Below are positions 52,699 to 61,118 of a stretch of DNA of 64,000 nucleotides, piece by piece; position 1 is the first letter of the stretch, and every line of letters begins with the position of its first letter. Location: positions 3,720,001 through 3,784,000 of the forward strand of contig NZ_AP022565.1 of NCBI RefSeq assembly GCF_010727325.1, read 5' to 3'. A model generated the notes under the pieces. That model was not told where the DNA came from. It made no database searches and saw nothing but the letters and a program-made list of their open reading frames with translations. A program made the position numbers and the translations under genes. The DNA comes from Mycolicibacterium alvei (lineage in GTDB: Bacteria > Actinomycetota > Actinomycetes > Mycobacteriales > Mycobacteriaceae).

Positions 52699-53520
52699 GT
52701 GACGTGCCGGGTACTCAAGCTCACCCGCCAGCCCTATTACCGCTGGCTGGCCAAACCGGTGACCGATGCCGAGATCGTCGAGGCCTACCGCGCCAACGCC
52801 CTGTTCGACGCTCATCGCGATGACCCGGAGTTCGGATACCGCTACCTGGTCGAAGAGGCATCCGATGCCGGCGAGCCGATGGCGCAGCGCACTGGTTGGC
52901 GAATCTGCACCCAGAACCGGTGGTGGAGTGTGTTCGGTAAGAAACGCGGTAAGAACGGCAAGGTCGGGCCACCGGTGCATGACGACCTTGTCGAGCGGGA
53001 CTTCACTGCTGATGCACCAAATCAGCTGTGGCTCACCGATATCACTGAACATCGCACCGGCGAGGGGAAGCTCTACCTGTGTGCGGTCAAGGACGTGTTC
53101 TCCAACCGGATCGTGGGCTACAGCATCGACTCGCGGATGAAGTCCAGATTGGCCACCGCCGCGCTCAGTAGTGCGGTGGCACGCCGTGGCGAGGTGGCCG
53201 GCTGCATTCTGCATTCCGATCGTGGATCTCAGTTCAGGTCAAGAAGATTCGTCCGTACTCTGGGCCGCTACGATATGGTTGGGTCGATGGGCCGTGTCGG
53301 AGCGGCCGGCGACAATGCGGCCATGGAGAGTTTCTTCAGCCTGCTGCAGAAGAACGTCTTGGACCGTCGCTATTGGGCTACGCGCGAGGAACTGCGGATC
53401 GCGATCGTCACCTGGATCGAGCGGACCTACCATCGTCGCCGACGACAGACCGGCCTCGGGCGGTTGACCCCGATCGAATACGAAGCAATCATGACCACAC
53501 CGGCCAGTCAGGCCGCGTGA
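52699..53520 (+). CDS. IS3-family transposase OrfB
   Basis: A 273-residue frame starting at GTG 52699, with the DDE core: WLTDITEHRTG (Asp), HSDRGSQFRS (Asp) and AAMESFFSLLQK (Glu), then RRRRQTGLGRLTPIEYE. It is normally made as an OrfAB fusion by -1 frameshift. No damage is visible. Confidence 0.92.
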   Translation: MTCRVLKLTRQPYYRWLAKPVTDAEIVEAYRANALFDAHRDDPEFGYRYLVEEASDAGEPMAQRTGWRICTQNRWWSVFGKKRGKNGKVGPPVHDDLVERDFTADAPNQLWLTDITEHRTGEGKLYLCAVKDVFSNRIVGYSIDSRMKSRLATAALSSAVARRGEVAGCILHSDRGSQFRSRRFVRTLGRYDMVGSMGRVGAAGDNAAMESFFSLLQKNVLDRRYWATREELRIAIVTWIERTYHRRRRQTGLGRLTPIEYEAIMTTPASQAA

Positions 53521-53555
53521 CCGAAACTGTCACCTGATCGTGCAGCAGACCCGAT

Positions 53556-54278
53556 CATCGGATCGTCGCTGTCGCATGCCGGCACCTGAACTCCGGAAAC
53601 CCCATCTTGGTCGGCACGCACAATCACGCGTTCATCCTGTGTGGCTATCGCCGATCCAACCAACCACGGCCCGGCTGGATCGAGTTCATTCGGCACGACG
53701 ACCAGGCCGGCCCATACCTCGTTGTCCACAATGTCCTCAACGACATCGACCAACGTACGGGCAAGGTTTACGGGCCGTGGCGCACCATGCACGTGCCTGT
53801 GCCAGACAAGCTTTGGCTGGCTCCCGAGGCTGCCGAGCGAAAGGGCGGGCAGTTCCTACTTAACGCCTCAAACGTAATAGCAAGCGCCGCAGATGATCCA
53901 CTCCCGTTCACCCCTCTTCAAGATCTCATCAATGGCAGGCAGCTCGCCCTGCGTACCTACGCGATCCGTTCTAACGACTTCAAAGCCAACCTCGGTGCCA
54001 GGGCGATAGCCTCGCCGATCCAAACCGAATATCGCTTGGCTCGCCTACCACGATTCGTTTGGGTAGTAGAAGCCATCGACCGACAGCTACGCCAAGCAGG
54101 AAAACCCTGCGTCCTCGGCGAGGCGGTCCTCGACGCAACCTCATCAGACCATGCGCCACAAGAAATCGCGCTACACATCCACGGAGTGATGTGGCTACAG
54201 CAGACCAACGGCGGAATCCGCTTCCCCATCACCGGAGACGCCCAGCCCTATGACAGCGGCGGAGAAGGCGATCCCTGA
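53556..54278 (+). pseudogene. Papain-like cysteine protease gene, 3' part (split by IS)
   Basis: The second 240 codons of the interrupted gene. It carries the catalytic-His segment VGTHNHAFILCGYRR (His285 of the rejoined protein). A Trp-rich later part (VWVVEAIDRQLR, IHGVMWLQQTN) follows with no known domain. As it stands it has no start of its own; internal starts near 53607 are unlikely to give activity without the Cys part. Confidence 0.8.
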
Positions 54279-54693
54279 TCAGAGCCAGGTCGTAGACGTT
54301 CGCACAGGACGGCATGATTGGACGAACGAGAGTTCCGAATCGGTCGGCGCTCCGAGACCGCGTCCTCCGCTGCGAGTCGGACATATCTGGTCGACTGAAC
54401 GCTCGGAGCCACTAAGCGCTCCCGCCCGGCCGGCCGATCTCGAGCAGTCCTGGGATTACACCCGCGAACGGTTCAGTGCCGACCGAGCACGACCGCGTCC
54501 CCCTTCGCCTGCAATACCCACTGATGTCGACAGATCGCCGCGCGGGACTGGCCACCCGCACCAACCCCGCACATCGCGGTTCGGGCACTTCGGTTCCCGC
54601 AACGACGACCAACCCGTACCGAAGACCGTCGCCCAAACAGTCCATCGTTTCGTCGGTAGCCTGACTGCGGCGGAGGGGGACAGATGGGTGTGA
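54250..54693 (+). CDS. Pro/Arg-rich hypothetical protein
   Basis: A 147-residue frame overlapping the end of the protease gene by 29 bases and the start of the metallo-hydrolase gene by 10. It is rich in Pro, Arg and Asp and appears disordered. No domain is recognised. The tight overlaps on both sides support a translated gene in an operon, but the composition could also be chance. Confidence 0.45.
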   Translation: MTAAEKAIPDQSQVVDVRTGRHDWTNESSESVGAPRPRPPLRVGHIWSTERSEPLSAPARPADLEQSWDYTRERFSADRARPRPPSPAIPTDVDRSPRGTGHPHQPRTSRFGHFGSRNDDQPVPKTVAQTVHRFVGSLTAAEGDRWV

Positions 54694-55424
54694 AAGTAGA
54701 ACGGTTTGCGGACTCACCCGTGACGCGGGTGTCCCGATGGTGCTTCAACTGCTATCTGATCGACGGTGACGACGGGAATGTCGTTGTGGTCGATGCCTTT
54801 ATGCCGAAACTGGTGGCCGACCTCGCCCCGTTGCTGGGCGACCGCCGGCCCGTCGCGGTGACCGCCACCCATGGCCATCCCGATCACCTCAGCGGCGCAC
54901 CGGCGATCGCCGACCGGTACGGAGCCGGTATTCACCTGGCGGCCGAGACGGTCTCCTACATCAACGGTAGTGCCACACCCCGCACACCGAGCGTCGCCAA
55001 GCTCGCCCGAACTTGGCCGGTCCTGTTCGGCCAACCCTTCGACACCAAGGCCGCAGCCGGTTTCGTCGCGGCGTCGGCAACGGTCGGATTCGGCACTACG
55101 CGCGGCATGCTGTGGCCGGGACCAGAGCCCACTCTCGCCCTCAACGACGGCGACCGACTGCCCGGCGCCTCGGCGTGGACGGTGATCGCTGTGCCCGGTC
55201 ACACCGATGACGGAATTGCGTTCTGGCACACAGACTCTCGGACACTACTGTCAGGGGATGCGGTCATCACCATGTATGGCCGCCCGCGGTTCGCACCAGA
55301 CACCATTGATGCAGCGGCCAGCGCCTGCACCGCAGCGCACCTGTGCTCCCTACACGTGGAACATGTACTACCTGGGCATGGACTGCCCTCTCACGGGATC
55401 AAGGTGCTGGACGCCGCCCGTTGA
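54684..55424 (+). CDS. Metallo-beta-lactamase-fold hydrolase
   Basis: A 246-residue MBL-fold protein. It has the zinc motif THGHPDHLSG, then VPGHTDDGIAFW, LSGDAVI and LPGHGLPSHG, the full set of metal ligands. It starts at ATG 54684 behind GGAGGGGGAC. It may hydrolyse an ester, thioester or nucleic-acid-like bond. It is the last gene of the + strand cluster that begins with the XRE gene. Confidence 0.88.
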   Translation: MGVKVERFADSPVTRVSRWCFNCYLIDGDDGNVVVVDAFMPKLVADLAPLLGDRRPVAVTATHGHPDHLSGAPAIADRYGAGIHLAAETVSYINGSATPRTPSVAKLARTWPVLFGQPFDTKAAAGFVAASATVGFGTTRGMLWPGPEPTLALNDGDRLPGASAWTVIAVPGHTDDGIAFWHTDSRTLLSGDAVITMYGRPRFAPDTIDAAASACTAAHLCSLHVEHVLPGHGLPSHGIKVLDAAR

Positions 55425-56061
55425 TTACACGACGACCTTGGGGCGACCGCTGCTGCGAAGCGCAGTAGCCGTTCAGTCGCGGTGCAGATACAGCGTCCTG
55501 CGCCGATCGCCGGCGTAGGCCTTTGCCCAGGTATGCATTGCCGCCCACGATGATGCGTTCGCCTCCGCAGTATCGACGGTCTCACTGCCGAGCATTGTCC
55601 GATCGGCACCGCGAGAATTGAGGCGAAGCAAGGGTCGGCCGAACTGGCACTATCCAAGTAAATTAACCAGCCCTCGCGACACGTACGAACCTTGCCGATC
55701 GTCCATCAGGCGCTGACCAGGCGTTATGCAAGCTAGATTAACAAGCCACTGCGACACGCCCGAATTTTGTCAAAGTAGGCAGGCGTGTCTTGTGAATCTT
55801 GGCTGCATCTCGACAGCGCCTGTCGATTCTCACGACGGCTGTCTTTTTCTCGACCGTGATGCCATCTGTTGTCTGCCATTTTGGACATCGGCGTGAGATA
55901 AGTTGACTTGCGGCGTCCAACACAGCTCCGTCCTTCGGGCGGGCGTGTACGGGAGGGCTGTCGTACCGGCCCGGCATGATTCCTGGGCGGTGAGTTCGCG
56001 GCGCCAGGCGACTCGACGACGGTCGACACGACCGGCGCAGTGGTTCCGCCGGAGTAAGGGG
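55425..56061. other. Intergenic region (about 640 bases)
   Basis: No convincing gene. It holds the imperfect direct repeat listed at 55660-55769. The 55733-56229 minus-strand frames are in a mixed-composition area and do not look coding. The + strand promoter of the next pair of genes should be near 56000. Confidence 0.4.
55660..55769. repeat. Imperfect 35-base direct repeat, 75 bases apart
   Basis: Copies at 55660-55694 and 55735-55769 match at 27 of 35 positions, sharing ATTAAC, AGCC, GCGACACG and CGAA. They are AT-rich at the left and lie in an otherwise empty stretch. They could be binding sites for a regulator or remnants of a repeat. Confidence 0.5.
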
Positions 56062-56604
56062 ATGCGATTGATGGTCGGCATTCGTGGCGAGCGGCGGGGA
56101 GCGCCGAGGCCCCACGACTACTTCGAAAGTGTTCCCGACTACACCGACACTCTTCCGGACTATAGGAGATTGGCCCGCGAAATCGGACAGGAGATCGCCG
56201 CCACCCGGCCGCCGAATGTCCTGGCGCACAACGGCCGGGCGTTCTGGAAGCTCACCGACGCCGACAGTGGAGCGCTGGCCTGGCTCGCATTCACCCGGCC
56301 AGATGCGCGGTCGGCACTAGCCCGGCGCAAGGTGTGGACACTGATCCCGTACCTGCAGGAATTCATGGCGAACTGGTTCGTCAGTGTCGACCACGCGCTC
56401 ACCGAACAGAGCCAGTGGATTCACACGAACATCGACGTTTATGAGGCACGCGAACTGGCACTGCTGGTGCCACAGCCGACCGCCGGGGACATAAAGCGGA
56501 TTACCCGACCCGAAGCGGTGCTGACTCTCGACGACATCGACCGGCACAAAGTGACGACCGTACTGGGCAAGGGAACCGCACATGCGATGAAGGCTCGGCG
56601 ATGA
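56062..56604 (+). CDS. Hypothetical protein next to truncated nuclease
   Basis: A 180-residue soluble protein. After an Arg-rich start it reads HDYFESVPDYTDTLPDYRRL and then a helical, Trp/Glu-rich body (GALAWLAFTRPDARSALARR, QEFMANWFVSVDHALTEQSQ). No family recognised. Its TGA overlaps the ATG of the next gene (ATGA), so the two are coupled, perhaps as a two-gene defence or toxin-type unit. GGAG at 56051 sets the start at 56062. Confidence 0.6.
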   Translation: MRLMVGIRGERRGAPRPHDYFESVPDYTDTLPDYRRLAREIGQEIAATRPPNVLAHNGRAFWKLTDADSGALAWLAFTRPDARSALARRKVWTLIPYLQEFMANWFVSVDHALTEQSQWIHTNIDVYEARELALLVPQPTAGDIKRITRPEAVLTLDDIDRHKVTTVLGKGTAHAMKARR

Positions 56605-56793
56605 CTCACCCGAACAAACAGGGATTCTGGGAGTGGGCGTACGACGACCTGCGCGCGAACATTACCCGCGGCGTGCTGGCTGAGTACATCGTGGCCAAAG
56701 CCCTCGGCATTCGCCACACGAATCGCATCGAATGGGACCAGTACGACCTCGAGATCGGCGATGTCAAGGTAGAAGTGAAATCAGCTGCCTACG
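56601..56793 (+). pseudogene. PD-(D/E)XK-like protein, truncated at island edge
   Basis: About 64 codons of a protein with AEYIVAKALGI and DLEIGDVKVEVKSAAY, resembling the (D)...(E)xK core of PD-(D/E)XK nucleases, in which the next residues usually continue with more core. After AAY the frame enters the 3' flank of the antiporter gene, so the true C-terminus is lost. This is the right edge of the accessory island. Confidence 0.6.
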
Positions 56794-56809
56794 CCCTGCA
56801 TCATCGTCC

Positions 56810-58402
56810 TCAGGCTTCCTTCGCGCCCTGTGACTCCCGGGCCTCGGCGGCTCGGTCGGCCAGGGCCTCGCCGGCTCCCGCGTACAGGTGTACGACGATA
56901 TCCACGCCAAGCTCCTCCAATTCCTCCACATCTTCGCGGTAGAGCGCGACCGCGGCCACCGTGGCCTTGTGGTAGCCGATGCGGCGCAGCTCCCGGAGCG
57001 CATCGATGTTGGCGTGTTGCGAGGGCATGGCCAGCACGATGATCTCGATCAGCCCGGTGCGCACGACGCGAGTCCAGAAGTCGTAGTCCGTGGCATCGCC
57101 CTCGACGATGTTGACTCCCTGCTCCTGTAGGGCGTGGACGCGCTGCGGGTCGTGTTCGACGCCGAGCACCTTGTAGCCGTGCTCCTCCTCGAGCTGGGCG
57201 CAGGTCGCCCGGCCGACTCGTCCCATGCCCAAGACGATGGCGGTCGCGTCCCCGACCTCGACGGGTCGGTCCTCGGGGTGGATCTTGTCCGGCGGCCGGG
57301 CCGGCAACCGCTGCGCAATCCGTGACGCCCAGGACACGGTTCTCGGGTTGACCACCGACGACACGATGAACCCGGCCGATACAGCGATCACGAGCGAGAG
57401 CAACCAGTGGGGCGAGAGCCACCCGGCTTCGGTCCCTATCGCGGCGACGATGAGTGCGAACTCCGAGTAGTTCGACAACAGCAGGCTCGCCAGGACACTC
57501 GTGCGGTTGCGCATCCCGATGAGCCACAGCACCACCCAGTAGAAGATCGCCTGGAGCGGAAGGAGCAGCAGGAGCAGCAGGCCGACCGTGACGTTCTGCA
57601 GGGTCGGCAGCCCCTGGAACCCGATGCTGACGAAGAAGCCGACCAGCAGCAGTTCCTTCACCGTGAACAGGGTGGTTGACAGCTGGTCCGAGCCGGGCCG
57701 GGGCGCCAGGATCAGCCCCATGACCAGCGCCCCGAGGCTGCCCGAGAGGCCGAGCCATTCGAAGAGCGCGTAGCCGGGGATCAGCGCCATCGCGATCCCG
57801 AACAGCGCTCCCATCTCGCCCTGCCCGAGGCGGTACCAGTCCTTGGTCACCCAGGCCAGGACGGGGATCACCACGATCAATCCCAGCGTCAAGATGCTGG
57901 GCGCCTCGCCCCGCGACACGGAGATCACCGCGACGGCGGCGATGTCCTGCAGGATCAGCACCCCGATGCAGATGTTGCCGTAGAGCGCCTGCTCGTCGCC
58001 GCGGTCCTGCAGGATCTTGACGACGAAGATGGTGCTCGAGAATGAGAGCACAAGGGCGAGGACCGCGAGGATGTGGAGTTCCTCGGGCCCGAACGCGCCC
58101 AGCGCACTCATCGCCGCGAGGAAGGCCGCGCCGATCACCGTCATCAAAAGCATGTGGGCCCCGGCAGTCAGCCAGACGGCCTTTCCGAGGAGAGTGCGCA
58201 GGTCGAGGCGCAGGCCGATCGCGAAGAGCATCAGCGTCACACCGATGTCCGACATCAGCGAAAGCTCTTCAATCTGGGGGACGCCCATCGCATTGAGGGC
58301 GAACCCCGCGGCGAGGAACCCGACCAGCGGTGGCATCTTGACCAACCGGGCGGCCAGCCCGAGGCCGAATACGACCGCCAGGTAGGTCACGACAATGTCC
58401 AT
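56810..58402 (-). CDS. KefB-like cation/proton antiporter with TrkA-N domain
   Basis: A 530-residue membrane protein. The first about 375 residues contain about 12 membrane helices of the sodium/proton exchanger fold (VVFGLGLAARLVKMPPLVGF, GVTLMLFAIGLRLDLRTLL, DIAAVAVISVSRGE, LSGSLGALVMGLILAP). The rest is a TrkA-N (RCK) Rossmann domain with GMGRVGRATCAQL and EHDPQRVHAL that binds nucleotide and gates transport. Expected role: potassium/proton exchange in pH or stress response. ATG 58402 or GTG 58411 are both possible and neither has a strong ribosome site. Confidence 0.9.
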   Translation of the reverse strand: MDIVVTYLAVVFGLGLAARLVKMPPLVGFLAAGFALNAMGVPQIEELSLMSDIGVTLMLFAIGLRLDLRTLLGKAVWLTAGAHMLLMTVIGAAFLAAMSALGAFGPEELHILAVLALVLSFSSTIFVVKILQDRGDEQALYGNICIGVLILQDIAAVAVISVSRGEAPSILTLGLIVVIPVLAWVTKDWYRLGQGEMGALFGIAMALIPGYALFEWLGLSGSLGALVMGLILAPRPGSDQLSTTLFTVKELLLVGFFVSIGFQGLPTLQNVTVGLLLLLLLPLQAIFYWVVLWLIGMRNRTSVLASLLLSNYSEFALIVAAIGTEAGWLSPHWLLSLVIAVSAGFIVSSVVNPRTVSWASRIAQRLPARPPDKIHPEDRPVEVGDATAIVLGMGRVGRATCAQLEEEHGYKVLGVEHDPQRVHALQEQGVNIVEGDATDYDFWTRVVRTGLIEIIVLAMPSQHANIDALRELRRIGYHKATVAAVALYREDVEELEELGVDIVVHLYAGAGEALADRAAEARESQGAKEA

Positions 58403-58561
58403 GGCCAACACTGTGCATGGTCACCGCCGACGCGGCGATGAGGGGTGGGGATTAGCGCGTCGCACTACCCCTTGAGTGGACTCGGGCATGTCCGTCTGGT
58501 CGAAGGCTACGGTGGGTCTCGACCGTCGCCGTCCCCGGTGACGGCACCATGAGGAGCGTCG

Positions 58562-58708
58562 ATGATCAGCGCGGAACCGCACATTTACATCACTGTGCCG
58601 TCGGTACGGATCTGGATTCGGGCCAACCGCGGGACCGCGGTCGCGGCGGTCGTGGCCGCGGCGGTGCTGGTGGGTGTGATCGTCCTGGGTATTTTCTGGG
58701 TGATTTGA
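58562..58708 (+). CDS. Small single-span membrane protein (48 residues)
   Basis: ATG 58562 follows a GAGGAG ribosome site at good spacing. The protein starts MISAEPHIYITVPSVRIWIR and ends with one membrane helix (AAVVAAAVLVGVIVLGIF) and TGA at 58706-58708. After the stop the same frame continues open for 32 codons (IRDFGLTADRELLADVW...) to a second stop at 58814-58816, without a start codon. The gene is divergent from the antiporter and may encode an accessory peptide. Confidence 0.6.
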   Translation: MISAEPHIYITVPSVRIWIRANRGTAVAAVVAAAVLVGVIVLGIFWVI

Positions 58709-58847
58709 CGTGGTGCATGTCCCAACATCCGTGACTTCGGGCTCACCGCCGATCGCGAACTGCTTGCCGACGTCTGGGATCTCGCTGACGAGATGAGGGC
58801 CGAACTGAGCACCTGATCGGGTTGGTCGCGGCACCCGTCCCGCTCTG

Positions 58848-59690
58848 TCACTGACCGGCCTCGATAGCCACAACCTTTACGGCCGCTTCTTCTCCGCAGA
58901 GGCGTTGCAGGTCGACAGGCCCGGCGGCGAGCAGGGCATCGATACGTGTGTGCAGGTCCCCTGAGGTGAGATGGGCGTAGAGGTCGGTGCCGGGGCATGA
59001 GGTGTCGGCGAAGTCGCGGTGTCCGCCGAGGGTGCCGCTGGCGAGGTGGAATTGTTGGGCGGCCCAGGCGAATGCTGTTGCAGCACCGTTGAGTTGATTT
59101 TCGGAGACGGTTTCCTGGTCGAAGTCGCCCTCACACAGAACCAGGAAGTGGCCGGCCGGGTCGTAGTTGGTCGCGGTGTCGCCGGCGATATCCGGGCTGC
59201 GCAACTCGTACATGTTGCCGTTTCGGTCGACGCCGACGTGGTAGGCGATGTCGATCCAGCCCCGGTCGTTCTGGTGGAAGCGCTGGTGCTGACGTAACCG
59301 GCTGGGAGCAAGCCGATTGTCGCCGAGAACAACTGCGGTGTGGTGCAGTGTCATTCGGCTGATGGTGTGCGGACGACCACCTGGCCGCGCCGGCGCCGCA
59401 CCCCACGCCTGCCTGCAGATCTCGACCATCGGCTGCCCGCTTGCCATCGGCGTGACAGGTAGAGCCGGTTCGACCGGGAGCGGACTGACCGCGACGGGCT
59501 GTGGAGGTATGCCTGGCGCGGCGCTCGTCGGCGCTGCGGTGGACGTCGACAGCGGTGGGGCGTTGTCGGCACAGGCGCCAAGTGTCGCGGCCAATCCGAG
59601 GCTGCCGCTGAGCTGCAGCATCCGTCGACGGCTCAGGGCGTCAAGCCGTGTTCCGGATCCACGGCTCGGCTGCGTGTCCATCGTCGTCAC
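58848..59690 (-). CDS. Exported peptidoglycan amidase (PGRP/amidase_2 fold), Tat lipoprotein-like
   Basis: A 280-residue protein. The N-terminus has a twin-arginine signal (SRRRMLQLSGSLG) ending in a lipobox (LGAC), so it is exported folded and probably lipid-anchored. After a Pro/Ala-rich linker the enzymatic domain has TLHHTAVVLGDNR, WIDIAYHVGVDRNGNMYE and GHRDFADTSCPG with zinc-binding His and Cys positions of N-acetylmuramoyl-L-alanine amidases. The expected role is cell wall remodelling. It is downstream of the WS/DGAT gene on the same strand (57-base gap). Confidence 0.88.
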   Translation of the reverse strand: MTTMDTQPSRGSGTRLDALSRRRMLQLSGSLGLAATLGACADNAPPLSTSTAAPTSAAPGIPPQPVAVSPLPVEPALPVTPMASGQPMVEICRQAWGAAPARPGGRPHTISRMTLHHTAVVLGDNRLAPSRLRQHQRFHQNDRGWIDIAYHVGVDRNGNMYELRSPDIAGDTATNYDPAGHFLVLCEGDFDQETVSENQLNGAATAFAWAAQQFHLASGTLGGHRDFADTSCPGTDLYAHLTSGDLHTRIDALLAAGPVDLQRLCGEEAAVKVVAIEAGQ

Positions 59691-59747
59691 GATACGCAGC
59701 CAATCAGCATGGGAGGGACCGATTGCGGTCAGTGGCCGAACCGCGCC

Positions 59748-61118
59748 TCACGCAGGCACACTCACCGCCCCGGCCATCTCCAACTCGCACAACGCATCTT
59801 CGAGATGGCCGAGCAGTCGCTGCAGGTGCGCCACGTTGCGCCGGCACCCGATGAGGCCGAATCCGATGGTGTCGGCATAGCTGATCACCGTGATGTTCAA
59901 CGACTGACCCTCGATCGGCATCGACACCGGGTACCAGCCCTCCATCTCGGCGTCGCCCCAGTAGAGCCGATTGCGCGGCCCCGGCACATTGGAGATCACC
60001 ACGTTGTAGGGCGGTGGTGCGGTTGCCGCGAAGCCGGGGATGGCGTTGAGTGCACTCGGCCCGATCGAGGTCAGCATGCCGATGGTCGACAACTGCAGGG
60101 CGCTGCGGCCCCGCATGGTCTCCTTGGCGGTGAGCATCGATGCCCGGATGCGGGCCAATCGTTCGGCCGGGTCGGCAATGTCGGTGGCCAGCCGGCACAG
60201 CACCATGGTGACCGCGTTGCCCTCGCTGCCGCTGGCCCGCGGTAGCCCTACGGGTACTGCGGAAACCAGTGACTTCTTGGGCAGTTCCTCACTGGCATTG
60301 AGGTATTCGCGCAGGGCGCCCGCACACATCGCCAAGATGACATCGTTGAAGGTGGCGCCGTGAGCCTTGGCGACGGATGAGATCCGCGCGATCGGCCAGG
60401 ACTGTGCGGCGAACCGTCGCGCCCCGGTCAGTGGCCGGTTGAGCGCTGATCGCGGTGCGGTGAAGGGGAGCGCGGCGTCCGCGTCCCACACACCCTTCAC
60501 CGCGACGTCGGTGACAGTCGGGCCGATGCCGATCACGCTGCGGGCGATCTCAGCTGCTCGACTCAGCGTCGACGGCGCGGGATCGGTGGGGTGCTTGTCG
60601 AGATTCGGTGTCCAGAAGGGCGTCAAGACGGTGCTCGGCTCCTCGGACATGATCCGCATCGTCGAACGGACCCCGTTGATCCCGTCAGTCAGGGCGTGGT
60701 GCATCTTCGAGTAGACCGCAAACCTGTTGTCCTCCAAGCCCTCGATGAGGTGGAACTCCCACAGCGGCCGGTGCCGATCCAGCAGGGTGCTGTGCAGTCC
60801 GGCCACCAGAGCCAGTAGCTCACGCACCCGTCCGGGCCTGGGCAGCGCCGACAACCGCACGTGGTATTCCAGGTCGACTTCGTCGTTGCGCTCCTCGACC
60901 CAGCGCAGGGCGCCGGTCATCGGTCCCGGCCAGGCCGGCTTGCGGCGGTACAGCGGGGAGAGCTCGGTGCATTCGAGCAACCGTCGGTGCAGGCTCTGCA
61001 CGTAGTCCTCCGGAGCGCCCTCGGGCAGCTTGAAGACGTGCAGTGCACCGATATGCATGGGGTGCTCACGGGTTTCGGAGGTCAGGAACATCGCATCGAG
61101 TGGGGGGATGAACGTCAT
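59748..61118 (-). CDS. WS/DGAT family O-acyltransferase
   Basis: A 456-residue acyltransferase with the catalytic MHHALTDG near residue 137, the opening PPLDAMFLTSETREHPMHIG, and the later NVPGPRNRLYW and IEGQSLNITVISY. It starts with an ATGA overlap with the alpha/beta-hydrolase gene upstream, so it is translationally coupled. It is expected to make wax esters or triacylglycerol, or to acylate the product of the monooxygenase/hydrolase pair. It differs from the paralogue at 11098. Confidence 0.92.
   Translation of the reverse strand: MTFIPPLDAMFLTSETREHPMHIGALHVFKLPEGAPEDYVQSLHRRLLECTELSPLYRRKPAWPGPMTGALRWVEERNDEVDLEYHVRLSALPRPGRVRELLALVAGLHSTLLDRHRPLWEFHLIEGLEDNRFAVYSKMHHALTDGINGVRSTMRIMSEEPSTVLTPFWTPNLDKHPTDPAPSTLSRAAEIARSVIGIGPTVTDVAVKGVWDADAALPFTAPRSALNRPLTGARRFAAQSWPIARISSVAKAHGATFNDVILAMCAGALREYLNASEELPKKSLVSAVPVGLPRASGSEGNAVTMVLCRLATDIADPAERLARIRASMLTAKETMRGRSALQLSTIGMLTSIGPSALNAIPGFAATAPPPYNVVISNVPGPRNRLYWGDAEMEGWYPVSMPIEGQSLNITVISYADTIGFGLIGCRRNVAHLQRLLGHLEDALCELEMAGAVSVPA

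Larger units (their letters stand above)
52288..53552 (+). mobile_element. IS3-family element (1265 bases) with GAT target duplication
   Basis: Terminal inverted repeats of 25 bases start GGGTCTGCTGCACGATCAGG at 52288 and at the complement ending 53552. The three bases GAT lie directly before (52285-52287) and after (53553-53555). It contains orfA and orfB in + orientation, with an intact -1 frameshift site, so this copy may be active. Confidence 0.93.
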
